Shown: positions 26,139 through 34,964 of the stretch, in pieces
Numbering within the stretch: the stretch's first letter is position 1
How the letters are laid out: every line of letters starts with the position of its first letter
NCBI RefSeq assembly: GCF_003254525.1
Contig: NZ_QFYS01000004.1
Coordinates: forward strand, 124,001-188,000
Length of the DNA: 64,000 bases
Source: Phenylobacterium kunshanense
GTDB lineage: Bacteria > Pseudomonadota > Alphaproteobacteria > Caulobacterales > Caulobacteraceae
Direction of reading: 5' to 3'
The notes under the pieces: model-generated
Seen by the model: only the letters and a program-made list of their open reading frames with translations
What the model was told of the DNA's origin: nothing
Databases searched by the model: none
Made by a program: the position numbers and the translations under genes

Positions 26139-27164
26139 ATGTCCACTCGAACCCTGCGAACGGCGGCGGCGCTCTGCGAGCGCCTGGACACGCCCGAGGC
26201 TCTGCCGGCGCTGGAGCGGGTGGCGGCGCGGTATGCCGTCGCCATCACCCCGGCCATGATGGCGCGGATCGGTCATGCGGAAGATTCCATCGGTCGCCAG
26301 TTCGTGCCGACGGCCGCCGAACTGATCCAGACGCCGGAAGAGCGGGCGGACCCCATCGGTGACGATGCGCACAGCCCCGTCGAGGGGATCGTGCACCGGT
26401 ATCCCGACCGGGTGCTGCTGAAGGCCAACCACGCCTGCGCCGTCTACTGCCGCTTCTGCTTCCGTCGGGAGATGGTGGGACCCGAGGGCGAGCGCCCGCT
26501 ATCCAGCGCGCAGCTCGACGCCGCCATGGCCTATGTGGCGGGGCGGCCGCGGATCTGGGAGGTGATCGTCACGGGCGGCGATCCGCTGATCCTGTCGCCG
26601 CGCCGCCTGGCCGATCTCATGACGCGGCTGGCGGGGATCGAGCACGTGAAGGTGGCGCGCTTCCACACCCGCGTGCCGGCGGTCGATCCGGACCGGGTGA
26701 CCGCCGAGCTGGTCTCCAGTCTGAAAGCGCCTGGAAAGACCACCTGGGTCGCGCTGCACGCCAATCACCCCGACGAGCTGACGCCCGCCGCCGCCGCGGC
26801 CTGCGACCGGATCATCGACGCCGGCATCCCAATGGTCAGCCAGACCGTGCTGTTGAAGGGCGTGAACGACCGCGCCGAGGTGCTGGAGGCCCTGATGCGT
26901 CGGTTCGTTGAGCTGCGGATCAAGCCCTACTACCTGCACCACCCGGACCTGGCGCCGGGCACGGGCCATTTCCGGATGCCCCTTGCCGAGGGGCAGGCTC
27001 TGATGCGCGACCTTCGTGGTCGGGTGTCCGGGCTTTGCCAGCCGACCTATGTGCTCGACATCCCCGGCGGCCACGGAAAGTCACCCGTCGGGCCTGTCTA
27101 CGTCACGGACGACGGTGTCATGGACCCGCAGGGACAGGTTCACGCCTACCCCCCGGCAAGCTGA
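26139..27164 (+). CDS. epmB: EpmB-like lysine 2,3-aminomutase (radical SAM)
   Basis: A radical-SAM, PLP-dependent aminomutase of 341 residues that would convert alpha-lysine to beta-lysine for EF-P modification. The iron-sulfur motif is CAVYCRFCFRRE, and the PLP lysine lies in the C-terminal PGGHGKSPVG. The length matches EpmB rather than the longer clostridial enzyme. The substrate stereochemistry cannot be read from the sequence. Together with efp and epmA it completes the pathway in one 5-kb stretch. A free lysine aminomutase role is possible but less likely in this context. Confidence 0.9.
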   Translation: MSTRTLRTAAALCERLDTPEALPALERVAARYAVAITPAMMARIGHAEDSIGRQFVPTAAELIQTPEERADPIGDDAHSPVEGIVHRYPDRVLLKANHACAVYCRFCFRREMVGPEGERPLSSAQLDAAMAYVAGRPRIWEVIVTGGDPLILSPRRLADLMTRLAGIEHVKVARFHTRVPAVDPDRVTAELVSSLKAPGKTTWVALHANHPDELTPAAAAACDRIIDAGIPMVSQTVLLKGVNDRAEVLEALMRRFVELRIKPYYLHHPDLAPGTGHFRMPLAEGQALMRDLRGRVSGLCQPTYVLDIPGGHGKSPVGPVYVTDDGVMDPQGQVHAYPPAS

Positions 27165-27276
27165 GCCGCTGTGGCCCGCAGGTGACAGTCCGACTGTCAC
27201 CGGTCAGGCCCGGATCGACAGCGGGGACCCTCGACGCCAGATGTGCGTTCATCCAAGGGACAGCTACGGACGTAGA

Positions 27277-28824
27277 ATGTCCGCGAACAAGCATGAGAAG
27301 AGGCCGGGTAAAGACATGGGCGCGTATGGGTTGCGGGGCGGACGTTTGGGACGCTGCCTGGCCTTGGCCCTGGCCGCGCCCCTGGCCTTGGGAAGCGCCA
27401 CCGCTCAGCCGACCGCGCCGGTTCTGCCGCTGCCGCCTGCCGCCTCACCGGTTCCCCCGCCGCCCCCGCCGCCCGTTGAGATCGCGGCGCTTTCCGCCGA
27501 CCAGGTCCAGACGGCGCTGAAGGTCCTCGCCGTCGCCGACCAGCACGGGCTGCAGCCGAAGGATTACCTGCCCGCCGGCCTGCCGCAGGATGGCGCGCTA
27601 TCGGCGGCCCAGAACGAGGCGCTGACCGAGGGGCTGCTGCGCTACGCGCACGACGTCCGGATCGGGCGGATGGACCCCGACAAGTTCCCCGAGCTCTGGC
27701 AGGTGCGTCCGGCCGCGTATGACCCGTCCGCCGATCTGGCCAAGGCGCTGGCGGACGGCCGCCTGCAGGCCTGGCTGGACAGCCTGCCGCCCCGCTACTC
27801 CGGCTACGTCGCCCTGAAGCGCGGTCTGGCCCGCTATCGCGACATCGCGGCCAAGGGCGGGTGGAAGGCGATCCCCGAGGGCGGCAAGCTCGAGCTGGGG
27901 TCCGCCGACGCGCGCGTGCCGGCCCTTCGCGCGCGTCTGGCCGCCGAGGACCCGCAGGTGGTCGCCACCGGGTCTGCGACGTTCGACAAGCCCCTGGAGG
28001 AGGCCGTGATCCGGGCCCAGCGCCGCTATGGCCTGAAGCCGGACGGCGTCGTCGGCGCCGGCACTCTGTCCTATCTGAACCAGCCGGTGGGCCAGCGGGT
28101 CCTGCAGATCATCGCCAACATGGAGCGCTGGCGCTGGCTTCCCCCCACCATGCCGGCCACGCGCGTGCAGGTGAATTCGGGCGCGGCCATCGTCACCCTG
28201 TTCCAGGACGACAAGCCGGTGCTGTCGATGAAGGCCGTGTCGGGGAAGAAGGGCGACGAGACCCCGATGCTGGTCTCCTCGATCCACAGTGTGGTGATCA
28301 ATCCGCCTTGGAACGTGCCCACCCGCATCGCCAACGAGGAACTCTGGCCCAAGGAGCGGGCGAATCCCGGCTATCTGGAGCGCAACGGCTACCGGGTCAT
28401 TCCGGTCGCGGGCGGTCAGCCCCGCCTCCAGCAGGCGTCCGGCGACTCCAGCGCCCTCGGGCGGTTCAAGTTCGACTTCGACAACCCCTTCGCCGTCTAC
28501 CTGCACGACACCCCGTCGAAGGGCGGCTTCGACCGCTATGCCCGCCAGGCCAGCCACGGCTGCGTGCGTATCGAGAAGCCGCGCGCGCTGGCCGACGCCC
28601 TGCTTGCCGGGGATGCGACCTGGACGCCCGAGGCCGTGGACCGTCAGCTCGAAGGGGACAAGACGGTACGGGCCCGCCTGTCGAAGCAGGTGCCGGTCTA
28701 CATTCTCTACTGGACCGCTTTCGCGGGCGCGGACGGGCAGATGCACTTCCGCTCCGACCCGTATAACTGGGACCGGGAGCTGCTTCAGCGCGTGGGCGCG
28801 CTGGCGAGCGGCGTTAAGGCCTGA
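27277..28824 (+). CDS. L,D-transpeptidase, YcbB/LdtD type
   Basis: This secreted enzyme forms 3-3 cross-links between diaminopimelate residues of peptidoglycan. The 515-residue product has a signal peptide (LALALAAPLALGSATAQ), a proline-rich linker, an LdtD-type N-terminal region, a peptidoglycan-binding domain (EEAVIRAQRRYGLKPDG), and a YkuD catalytic domain with ASHGCVRIEKP carrying the active Cys and the upstream His in AVYLHDTP. ATG 27277 was chosen; ATG 27316 immediately before the signal peptide is equally plausible. The facing gene encodes a MepK-like endopeptidase, as for ldtD/mepK in enterobacteria. Confidence 0.94.
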   Translation: MSANKHEKRPGKDMGAYGLRGGRLGRCLALALAAPLALGSATAQPTAPVLPLPPAASPVPPPPPPPVEIAALSADQVQTALKVLAVADQHGLQPKDYLPAGLPQDGALSAAQNEALTEGLLRYAHDVRIGRMDPDKFPELWQVRPAAYDPSADLAKALADGRLQAWLDSLPPRYSGYVALKRGLARYRDIAAKGGWKAIPEGGKLELGSADARVPALRARLAAEDPQVVATGSATFDKPLEEAVIRAQRRYGLKPDGVVGAGTLSYLNQPVGQRVLQIIANMERWRWLPPTMPATRVQVNSGAAIVTLFQDDKPVLSMKAVSGKKGDETPMLVSSIHSVVINPPWNVPTRIANEELWPKERANPGYLERNGYRVIPVAGGQPRLQQASGDSSALGRFKFDFDNPFAVYLHDTPSKGGFDRYARQASHGCVRIEKPRALADALLAGDATWTPEAVDRQLEGDKTVRARLSKQVPVYILYWTAFAGADGQMHFRSDPYNWDRELLQRVGALASGVKA

Positions 28825-28835
28825 GGGGGCGATCG

Positions 28836-29138
28836 ATGCTGAAGAAGGTCCTGTGGATCGCGGCGGCGTGCGCCGCCGTGCTGCTCGCGCTGGCGGTCAG
28901 CCGGACTCTCAATTTCACCGGTGGCGCGCCCCCGGCGAGGCCTGTCGAGGAGGCGCCGGCCGCCGATCAGGCCGCCACGCCCGCGGTCGCCACCAATCCC
29001 GCGCCGCCCGTCCAGGAAGCTGCGCCCATAGCGGCGCCGACGCCCGACGAGCTGCAGGTGCAGGAGGACGCCGCGGCGACCGGGATGACGACGATGGAGC
29101 CGGCTGAGCCTACGCCCGCCGAAGATCCGCCGACCTGA
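28836..29138 (+). CDS. Membrane-anchored Pro/Ala-rich small protein
   Basis: A 100-residue protein with one N-terminal membrane segment (VLWIAAACAAVLLALAV) and a low-complexity periplasmic tail rich in Pro, Ala and acidic residues. It begins 12 bp after the L,D-transpeptidase stop and so is probably co-transcribed with it. The long flexible tail suggests a spacer or anchor in the cell wall space, but no function is known. Its stop lies 2 bp from the stop of the convergent MepK-like gene. Confidence 0.7.
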   Translation: MLKKVLWIAAACAAVLLALAVSRTLNFTGGAPPARPVEEAPAADQAATPAVATNPAPPVQEAAPIAAPTPDELQVQEDAAATGMTTMEPAEPTPAEDPPT

Positions 29139-29140
29139 GG

Positions 29141-29695
29141 TCAGGACCCTCGCCACTGGCGCACGCGGCCAGTGTCGACGTGGACGAAATTGGAGACCGG
29201 ATAGAAGCCGACCCCGCCGGCCCCGACGGCGATGGCGGCATCGCGCAGGTGGGTGAGCTGTACGCCCTCCATCCGCACGTCGATGGCCTTGCCGAGGGTA
29301 TGCTGGCTGTTCTGGGCCACGCCCTTTGACCGCGAGTGCAGCATCGCGTTGGTGCGCGGGGAGCGGTAGCCGGAGATGATCTGGAACGGCTTGCGGGCCT
29401 CCAGCTTTCCGCTGATGGCGTGGAGGGCGTCGAACAGGCCCGGGTCGATGAAGTGCTGGTCGCCGGTGCGCCAGTCGCGCATCACGCGGTTGGCCTCCGC
29501 CAGCGCATCGGGAATGTAGCTCCCGTTGGCGAAATAGACGTCGTTGAACGCATCGCCGGTGTGCAGGTTCTTGAGGATCGCCCGGCGCGGCTCCCAGACG
29601 TCGAGGTTCCGGGCCCACGCGGGGGCGGCGATGGTGGCGAGGCCGGCAGCCGCGCCAAAGGTCAGCAGCTCTCTGCGGCGGACGAGGTTGGGCAA
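29141..29695 (-). CDS. MepK-like murein endopeptidase (DUF882/YcbK, peptidase M15 type)
   Basis: An exported peptidase of about 184 residues. A twin-arginine-like signal (LVRRRELLTFGAAAGLA) is followed by the YcbK/MepK domain with zinc ligands in NSQHTLGKAIDVR and FVHVD. The TTG at 29695 is chosen because it stands 9 bp after a GGAGG motif and directly before the Tat signal; a TTG at 29746 lacks a binding site. In enterobacteria MepK cuts 3-3 cross-links made by L,D-transpeptidases, and here it faces such a transpeptidase gene. Confidence 0.9.
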   Translation of the reverse strand: MPNLVRRRELLTFGAAAGLATIAAPAWARNLDVWEPRRAILKNLHTGDAFNDVYFANGSYIPDALAEANRVMRDWRTGDQHFIDPGLFDALHAISGKLEARKPFQIISGYRSPRTNAMLHSRSKGVAQNSQHTLGKAIDVRMEGVQLTHLRDAAIAVGAGGVGFYPVSNFVHVDTGRVRQWRGS

Positions 29696-29846
29696 CGGAA
29701 AGCGCCTCCAGGCCGTCGTTAGGGAGCCCGCAGATTGGCGGGGCAATCCTTAACGTCAACCCTACCGAGGCCAGGTGCGACGAGCTGCCGCCGGCTGCCT
29801 GCCGATCGGGCAGGCGGGAAATCCCGCTCGCCCGTCGGTCCGTCCG

Positions 29847-30029
29847 TCAGTTCTTCAGGACGTCTCGCGCAGCGTCTTTCAGGGCCCCCACGCCCTTCTG
29901 GACCTTGCCTTCCACCCGATCGGCCGCGCCTTCGGCCTCCAACCGTTCATCGCCCGTGGCGCGGCCGGCGGCCTCCTTGATCGAGCCCTTGATGTCCTTG
30001 GCGGCGCCCTTGGCTTCGTCCTTGTGCAT
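29847..30029 (-). CDS. CsbD family stress-response protein
   Basis: A 60-residue, charged, helical protein (MHKDEAKGAAKDIKGSIKEA, then GDERLEAEGAADRVEGKVQKG) of the CsbD family, which is induced by general stress in many bacteria; its molecular role is unknown. The ATG at 30029 begins the conserved sequence and follows AGAGGAA. The longer frame upstream overlaps the TetR gene and is rejected. A 7-bp GC-rich hairpin (29797-29815) lies just after its stop and may help termination. Confidence 0.85.
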   Translation of the reverse strand: MHKDEAKGAAKDIKGSIKEAAGRATGDERLEAEGAADRVEGKVQKGVGALKDAARDVLKN

Positions 30030-30088
30030 CGTGCTGTTCCTCTCGTGTCTTGGATCGAGAGGAGTACGCGGGGCCAGGAGTGGGGTTC

Positions 30089-30682
30089 CTACGCCGCAGC
30101 TTTGGCCGTGCGCTCCAGCAGGCTCACGAACGCCGAGGTGGCCGAGCGCCGGGCGTCGGTGTCGCCCATCATCCGCCGGGCGTCCATGTAGCCCATGGCG
30201 AAGCTCTTCATCTGGAAATAGGCGGCTTGGGCCTCGGTCTCGGTGAGAGGCGGCTCGCGCAGGTCGACGAACTGGTTCACCAGCGTCCGACGCCACCGTT
30301 TCAGGCTGTGCTGCAGGAGGTCCCGCACCGGGCCGGGCTGGTCGTCCAGCTCGACGCTGAAGGCGATGATCGGGCAGCCGCTCTCGCTCCAGACCATGTC
30401 CTCCCAGTCCAGCCAGCACTCGAACACCTTCTCCAGGCGCTCGCGCGCGGTGGGCAGGTCCGCCGCAGGGGTCCAGGTGTGGGCCGTGAAGCGCTCCATG
30501 ACGTTCTCGACGACGGCGACCTGCATCGCCTCCTTCGAATCGAAGTGCTTGAACAGGCCGCTTTTCGACAGGCCGACGGCCTCGGCCACGTCGGCCAGAC
30601 TGACGGCGGTGAGCCCTCGCTGAGCCGCCAGGCGGGCGGCCTCATCGACGATCCGCGCCCGTGTCGCTTCACCCTTGCGCAA
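30089..30682 (-). CDS. TetR family transcriptional regulator
   Basis: A 197-residue repressor with the TetR helix-turn-helix (TAVSLADVAEAVGLSKSGLFKHF) and a ligand-binding C-terminal domain (GCPIIAFSVELDDQPGPVRDL). The TTG start at 30682 is favoured since it lies 9 bp after GGGGAGG; a TTG at 30706 would lie inside the operator region. The divergent promoter region toward the small secreted protein contains two similar near-palindromic sites, so autoregulation and repression of the neighbour are likely. The ligand is unknown. Confidence 0.9.
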   Translation of the reverse strand: MRKGEATRARIVDEAARLAAQRGLTAVSLADVAEAVGLSKSGLFKHFDSKEAMQVAVVENVMERFTAHTWTPAADLPTARERLEKVFECWLDWEDMVWSESGCPIIAFSVELDDQPGPVRDLLQHSLKRWRRTLVNQFVDLREPPLTETEAQAAYFQMKSFAMGYMDARRMMGDTDARRSATSAFVSLLERTAKAAA

Positions 30683-30699
30683 AAGCCAAGCCTCCCCGC

Positions 30700-30757
30700 T
30701 TGACAAAGTGACCGATCGTGCCCTTTTTATGGCGTAAGCGACCGGTCGTGCTCTTTT
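30700..30757 (+). promoter_or_regulatory. Putative promoter with tandem operator sites (TetR)
   Basis: TTGACA at 30700 and TTTTAT at 30725 form a candidate promoter toward the small secreted protein. A 22-bp motif is present twice, 30706-30728 (AAGTGACCGATCGTGCCC) and 30736-30757 (AAGCGACCGGTCGTGCTC), each with a palindromic core (CGATCG and CGACCGGTCG). The 30-bp spacing puts both on one DNA face. They lie between the divergent tetR gene and the secreted-protein gene. Confidence 0.65.
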
Positions 30758-30777
30758 CTACCCAAAGGATCACGAGA

Positions 30778-31128
30778 ATGCAAAACTTCAAGTGTGTGCG
30801 TGCGTTCGCCGTGGCCGCGGCGGTTTTCGCGTCGGGGGCGGCCTATGCCCAGACGGCGGGCTACCGTGGCGAGGCGACGCTCAAGAGTCCTGCCGCGGCC
30901 CCTGCTGAGGCGGTCATCGCCGGCGCGGCGTGGCGCTGCGAGGGCGAGTTGTGCCAGGGCGCTGCGCCGCGCAAGGGCAACCTCGATGGCGTGGTGCGCG
31001 AGTGCAAGAAGGTGGTCGCGGTGGTCGGCACCGTCGCCAGCTATCGCAGCGGCGGCCGCGAGCTCACCGACGGCCAGCTCCGGGCCTGCAACAAGGCCGC
31101 GCCGCAGATGCTGACGGCCCAGAAGTAA
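30778..31128 (+). CDS. Small secreted Cys-containing protein (Caulobacterales type)
   Basis: A 116-residue protein with a signal peptide ([18 protein letters not shown]) and a mature part with four cysteines ([26 protein letters not shown]). The pattern [16 protein letters not shown] and LRACNKAA is one I associate with a small family found in Caulobacter and relatives (the CC_3452 type), without known function. The ATG at 30778 follows AAAGGA. The promoter contains the two candidate TetR sites, and a strong terminator follows, so it is a separate transcript. Confidence 0.8.
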   Translation: MQNFKCVRAFAVAAAVFASGAAYAQTAGYRGEATLKSPAAAPAEAVIAGAAWRCEGELCQGAAPRKGNLDGVVRECKKVVAVVGTVASYRSGGRELTDGQLRACNKAAPQMLTAQK

Positions 31129-31184
31129 CCCGTTCCTCCCCTCGACGCGGCCATACGCCTTCTCCGGCCGGATTGGGGGACACT

Positions 31185-31221
31185 GCGCGGGAGGGGACCG
31201 GAGGCTCCTCCCGCGCCTTTT
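31185..31221 (+). terminator. Rho-independent terminator
   Basis: A perfect 10-bp stem, GCGCGGGAGG with CCTCCCGCGC, closed by a 12-base loop, is followed directly by CTTTT. It lies 56 bp after the small secreted protein gene and before ettA, and it probably separates their transcripts. Confidence 0.85.
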
Positions 31222-31316
31222 CGACCCAGAAGGCCTCGAACATTGCGCCGGGCCCGCGCCGCCGCTATCTCCGCGCCTCGAACCCCCGATACCTTGAGAG
31301 CGAGCGCGGACGCCCC

Positions 31317-32984
<1,668 letters not shown>

Positions 32985-33051
32985 GCGTCTGCGGTTGAGT
33001 AACGGCCCAGCTTCGCGTTAGAGACGTGCTGGGTCGCGGCGTAATTGCACT

Positions 33052-33072
33052 CCTGCGCCCGTTGGGCGCAGG
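33052..33072 (+). promoter_or_regulatory. Hairpin covering the ribosome binding site of the first RTX gene
   Basis: CCTGCGCCC at 33052-33060 and GGGCGCAGG at 33064-33072 form a perfect 9-bp stem with a GTT loop, ending 2 bases before the ATG at 33075. The only purine-rich ribosome binding site (AGGA) is partly inside the 3' arm, so the structure would hinder translation initiation. No T-run follows, so it is not a typical terminator for ettA. Confidence 0.6.
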
Positions 33073-33074
33073 AC

Positions 33075-34763
33075 ATGCCGTATATCTCCGGGACCGACGC
33101 CGGCGAGACGCTGGTGGGCGGCGACGATGCCGACCAGATTCTTGGGCTGGGAGGTGACGACAGCCTCGTCGGCGGCGCGGGCAACGACCAGCTGACGGGC
33201 GGACCGGGTGTCGACACGCTCCTGGGCGGCGAAGGCGATGACCGGCTCCGGGACGATGATCTCTCGGGCCAGATGCTGGGCGGTCCCGGCTTCGACATCA
33301 TCACGAGCTCTCAGTCATCGACCACTAGCGGCTCGCTTTTCATCGACGGCGGAGACGGGATCGATGTCGTCAGTATCAGCCGGCGCAGCGGCTCGGGCAT
33401 GGCGACGATCCTCGGCGGAACGGGATCCGACGATCTGCGCCGCTACGGGGATTTGGGCGGACTGGTCGATGCGGGGGCTGGCGACGACGTCGTCGTAGTC
33501 GGCGACTCTCAGGCCAGTCGTCTGCGGCAGATGGTGACGATTACCTTGGGAGAAGGTGCGGACAGGTTCCGATATGACCTCCCCGTCGGCCACCCGGCGA
33601 TCACGGTCACCGACTTTACCCCCGGCGATGCGGGCGATCGCCTCTTGATCGATCTGAGCATCTGGCTCTCGGGCTGGGACGGACAGCAGAACCCCTTCGC
33701 AGCCGGGTTTTTTCAACTCGTGCAGAGCGGCGGCGATACGATCCTGCGCATGGACTATGACGGCGCGGCGGGCGCCAGCGGCGTTTTCACCGACATCATC
33801 CGTCTCCAGAATGTTGAAGCCGGTACGCTGACGGCCTTCAACCTCTTCGACTGGGCTTCGAGCGGCGCCGTTCCCCCGCCGGCGGCAGGCAATACGCCCA
33901 CCGAAGGCACTGACGAGCTGAGGGGATCAAATGGGCCTGACTCCATCGGCGGCTTGGGCGGATACGACCTCATAACCGGCGGCGCCGGCGCCGACACACT
34001 GGATGGCGGAGCCGGCAATGACGACGTCCAGGGAGACGAGGGAAGCGACAATATCCTCGGGGGTGCAGGCGACGACTATCTCTATGGGGATACGCCGTAC
34101 GCGACGATCGGCGGCCATGACACGCTCTTTGGCGGAGACGGCCGAGATTCCTTGGATGGAGGGGTGGGCGACGACCAACTCTTCGGAGGAGCGGGCGACG
34201 ACAAGATCATTGATACGGCCGGCTCCAACTATCTGCGCGGCGACGATGGAAACGACTCCATCGCCGGCGGCGCGGGTTTCGACGACATCAACGGCAACAT
34301 GGGCGCGGACACCGCCTCAGGCGGTCTGGGCCAGGACTGGGTGGTCGGCGGGAAGGACAATGACCTGCTGTCCGGCGATGCCGGTAACGACCTTGTCTAC
34401 GGCAACCTGGGGGCCGACACCTGCGAGGGCGGGGACGGGAACGACATCGTCCGCGGCGGGCAGGACAACGACAGCCTGAGCGGCGGTTCGGGCGACGACT
34501 ACGTCTCGGGCGACAAGGGCGACGACACGGTCGCCGGCGGCGCGGGCGCCGATATCTTCCACACCTTCGGCGACGCCGGGATCGACCGGGTGCTGGACTT
34601 CAACCTGGCCCAGGGTGACCGGGTGCAGGTCGATCCCGGCACGCAGTACACGGTGACCCAGGTCGGCGCAGACACGGTCATCAGCATGACGGGCGGTGGG
34701 CAGATGGTGCTGGTGGGAGTCTCGATGGGCAGCCTGACGCCGGGCTGGATCTTCGGGGGCTGA
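33075..34763 (+). CDS. RTX calcium-binding protein 1 (putative type I secreted)
   Basis: A 562-residue acidic protein with no N-terminal signal peptide. Residues 1-90 contain RTX nonapeptides (GGDDSLVGGAGNDQLTGG), residues about 157-260 contain a non-RTX domain (VTDFTPGDAGDRLLIDL, then SGWDGQQNPFAAG), and two more blocks of nonapeptides follow. From residue about 382 it has the constant C-terminal module shared with the next three genes, ending VLVGVSMGSLTPGWIFGG, which looks like a type I secretion tail. Calcium binding and folding outside the cell are expected. It is the first of four tandem paralogues, 90 bp after ettA. Adhesin, surface-layer or enzyme-carrier roles are possible. Confidence 0.85.
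   Translation: MPYISGTDAGETLVGGDDADQILGLGGDDSLVGGAGNDQLTGGPGVDTLLGGEGDDRLRDDDLSGQMLGGPGFDIITSSQSSTTSGSLFIDGGDGIDVVSISRRSGSGMATILGGTGSDDLRRYGDLGGLVDAGAGDDVVVVGDSQASRLRQMVTITLGEGADRFRYDLPVGHPAITVTDFTPGDAGDRLLIDLSIWLSGWDGQQNPFAAGFFQLVQSGGDTILRMDYDGAAGASGVFTDIIRLQNVEAGTLTAFNLFDWASSGAVPPPAAGNTPTEGTDELRGSNGPDSIGGLGGYDLITGGAGADTLDGGAGNDDVQGDEGSDNILGGAGDDYLYGDTPYATIGGHDTLFGGDGRDSLDGGVGDDQLFGGAGDDKIIDTAGSNYLRGDDGNDSIAGGAGFDDINGNMGADTASGGLGQDWVVGGKDNDLLSGDAGNDLVYGNLGADTCEGGDGNDIVRGGQDNDSLSGGSGDDYVSGDKGDDTVAGGAGADIFHTFGDAGIDRVLDFNLAQGDRVQVDPGTQYTVTQVGADTVISMTGGGQMVLVGVSMGSLTPGWIFGG
34221..34763 (+). repeat. Constant 3' module of RTX array, copy 1
   Basis: This 543-bp stretch encodes the shared C-terminal module. 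Bases 34221-34372 match copy 3 (37411-37562) with 2 differences in 152 bp, and 34410-34585 match copy 2 (36075-36250) with 2 differences in 176 bp. Confidence 0.9.
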
Positions 34764-34919
34764 TCCTGGGGCGCTTGGCCATTGCGCCACGGCCTTCGCG
34801 AGGTCGAACAGGTCAAAGGAAAATCGCGGGCGTTCGGAGCGTACAAGACGCGCCGCCGGGGCACTGCCAGCCTCATCCCTAGGCAAGAAGTTCCAGTAAT
34901 TCACCTGCGGGCCGCAACC

Positions 34920-34949
34920 TTGACTGTGTGAAGTCTTTTTGCGCTATTT
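34920..34949 (+). promoter_or_regulatory. Putative promoter of the second RTX gene
   Basis: TTGACT at 34920 and CTATTT at 34944 lie in an AT-richer patch, 18 bp apart, about 15 bp before the ATG at 34965, which is preceded by GGGGGA. The 200-bp gap before this gene contains nothing else recognised. Confidence 0.4.
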
Positions 34950-34964
34950 CTGCGTGGGGGATCC

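Noticed and set aside
29847..30419. 190-residue form of the CsbD protein
   Set aside because: The extra N-terminal 130 codons lie antisense in frame to the TetR gene region and have no similarity; the 60-residue form matches the family length.
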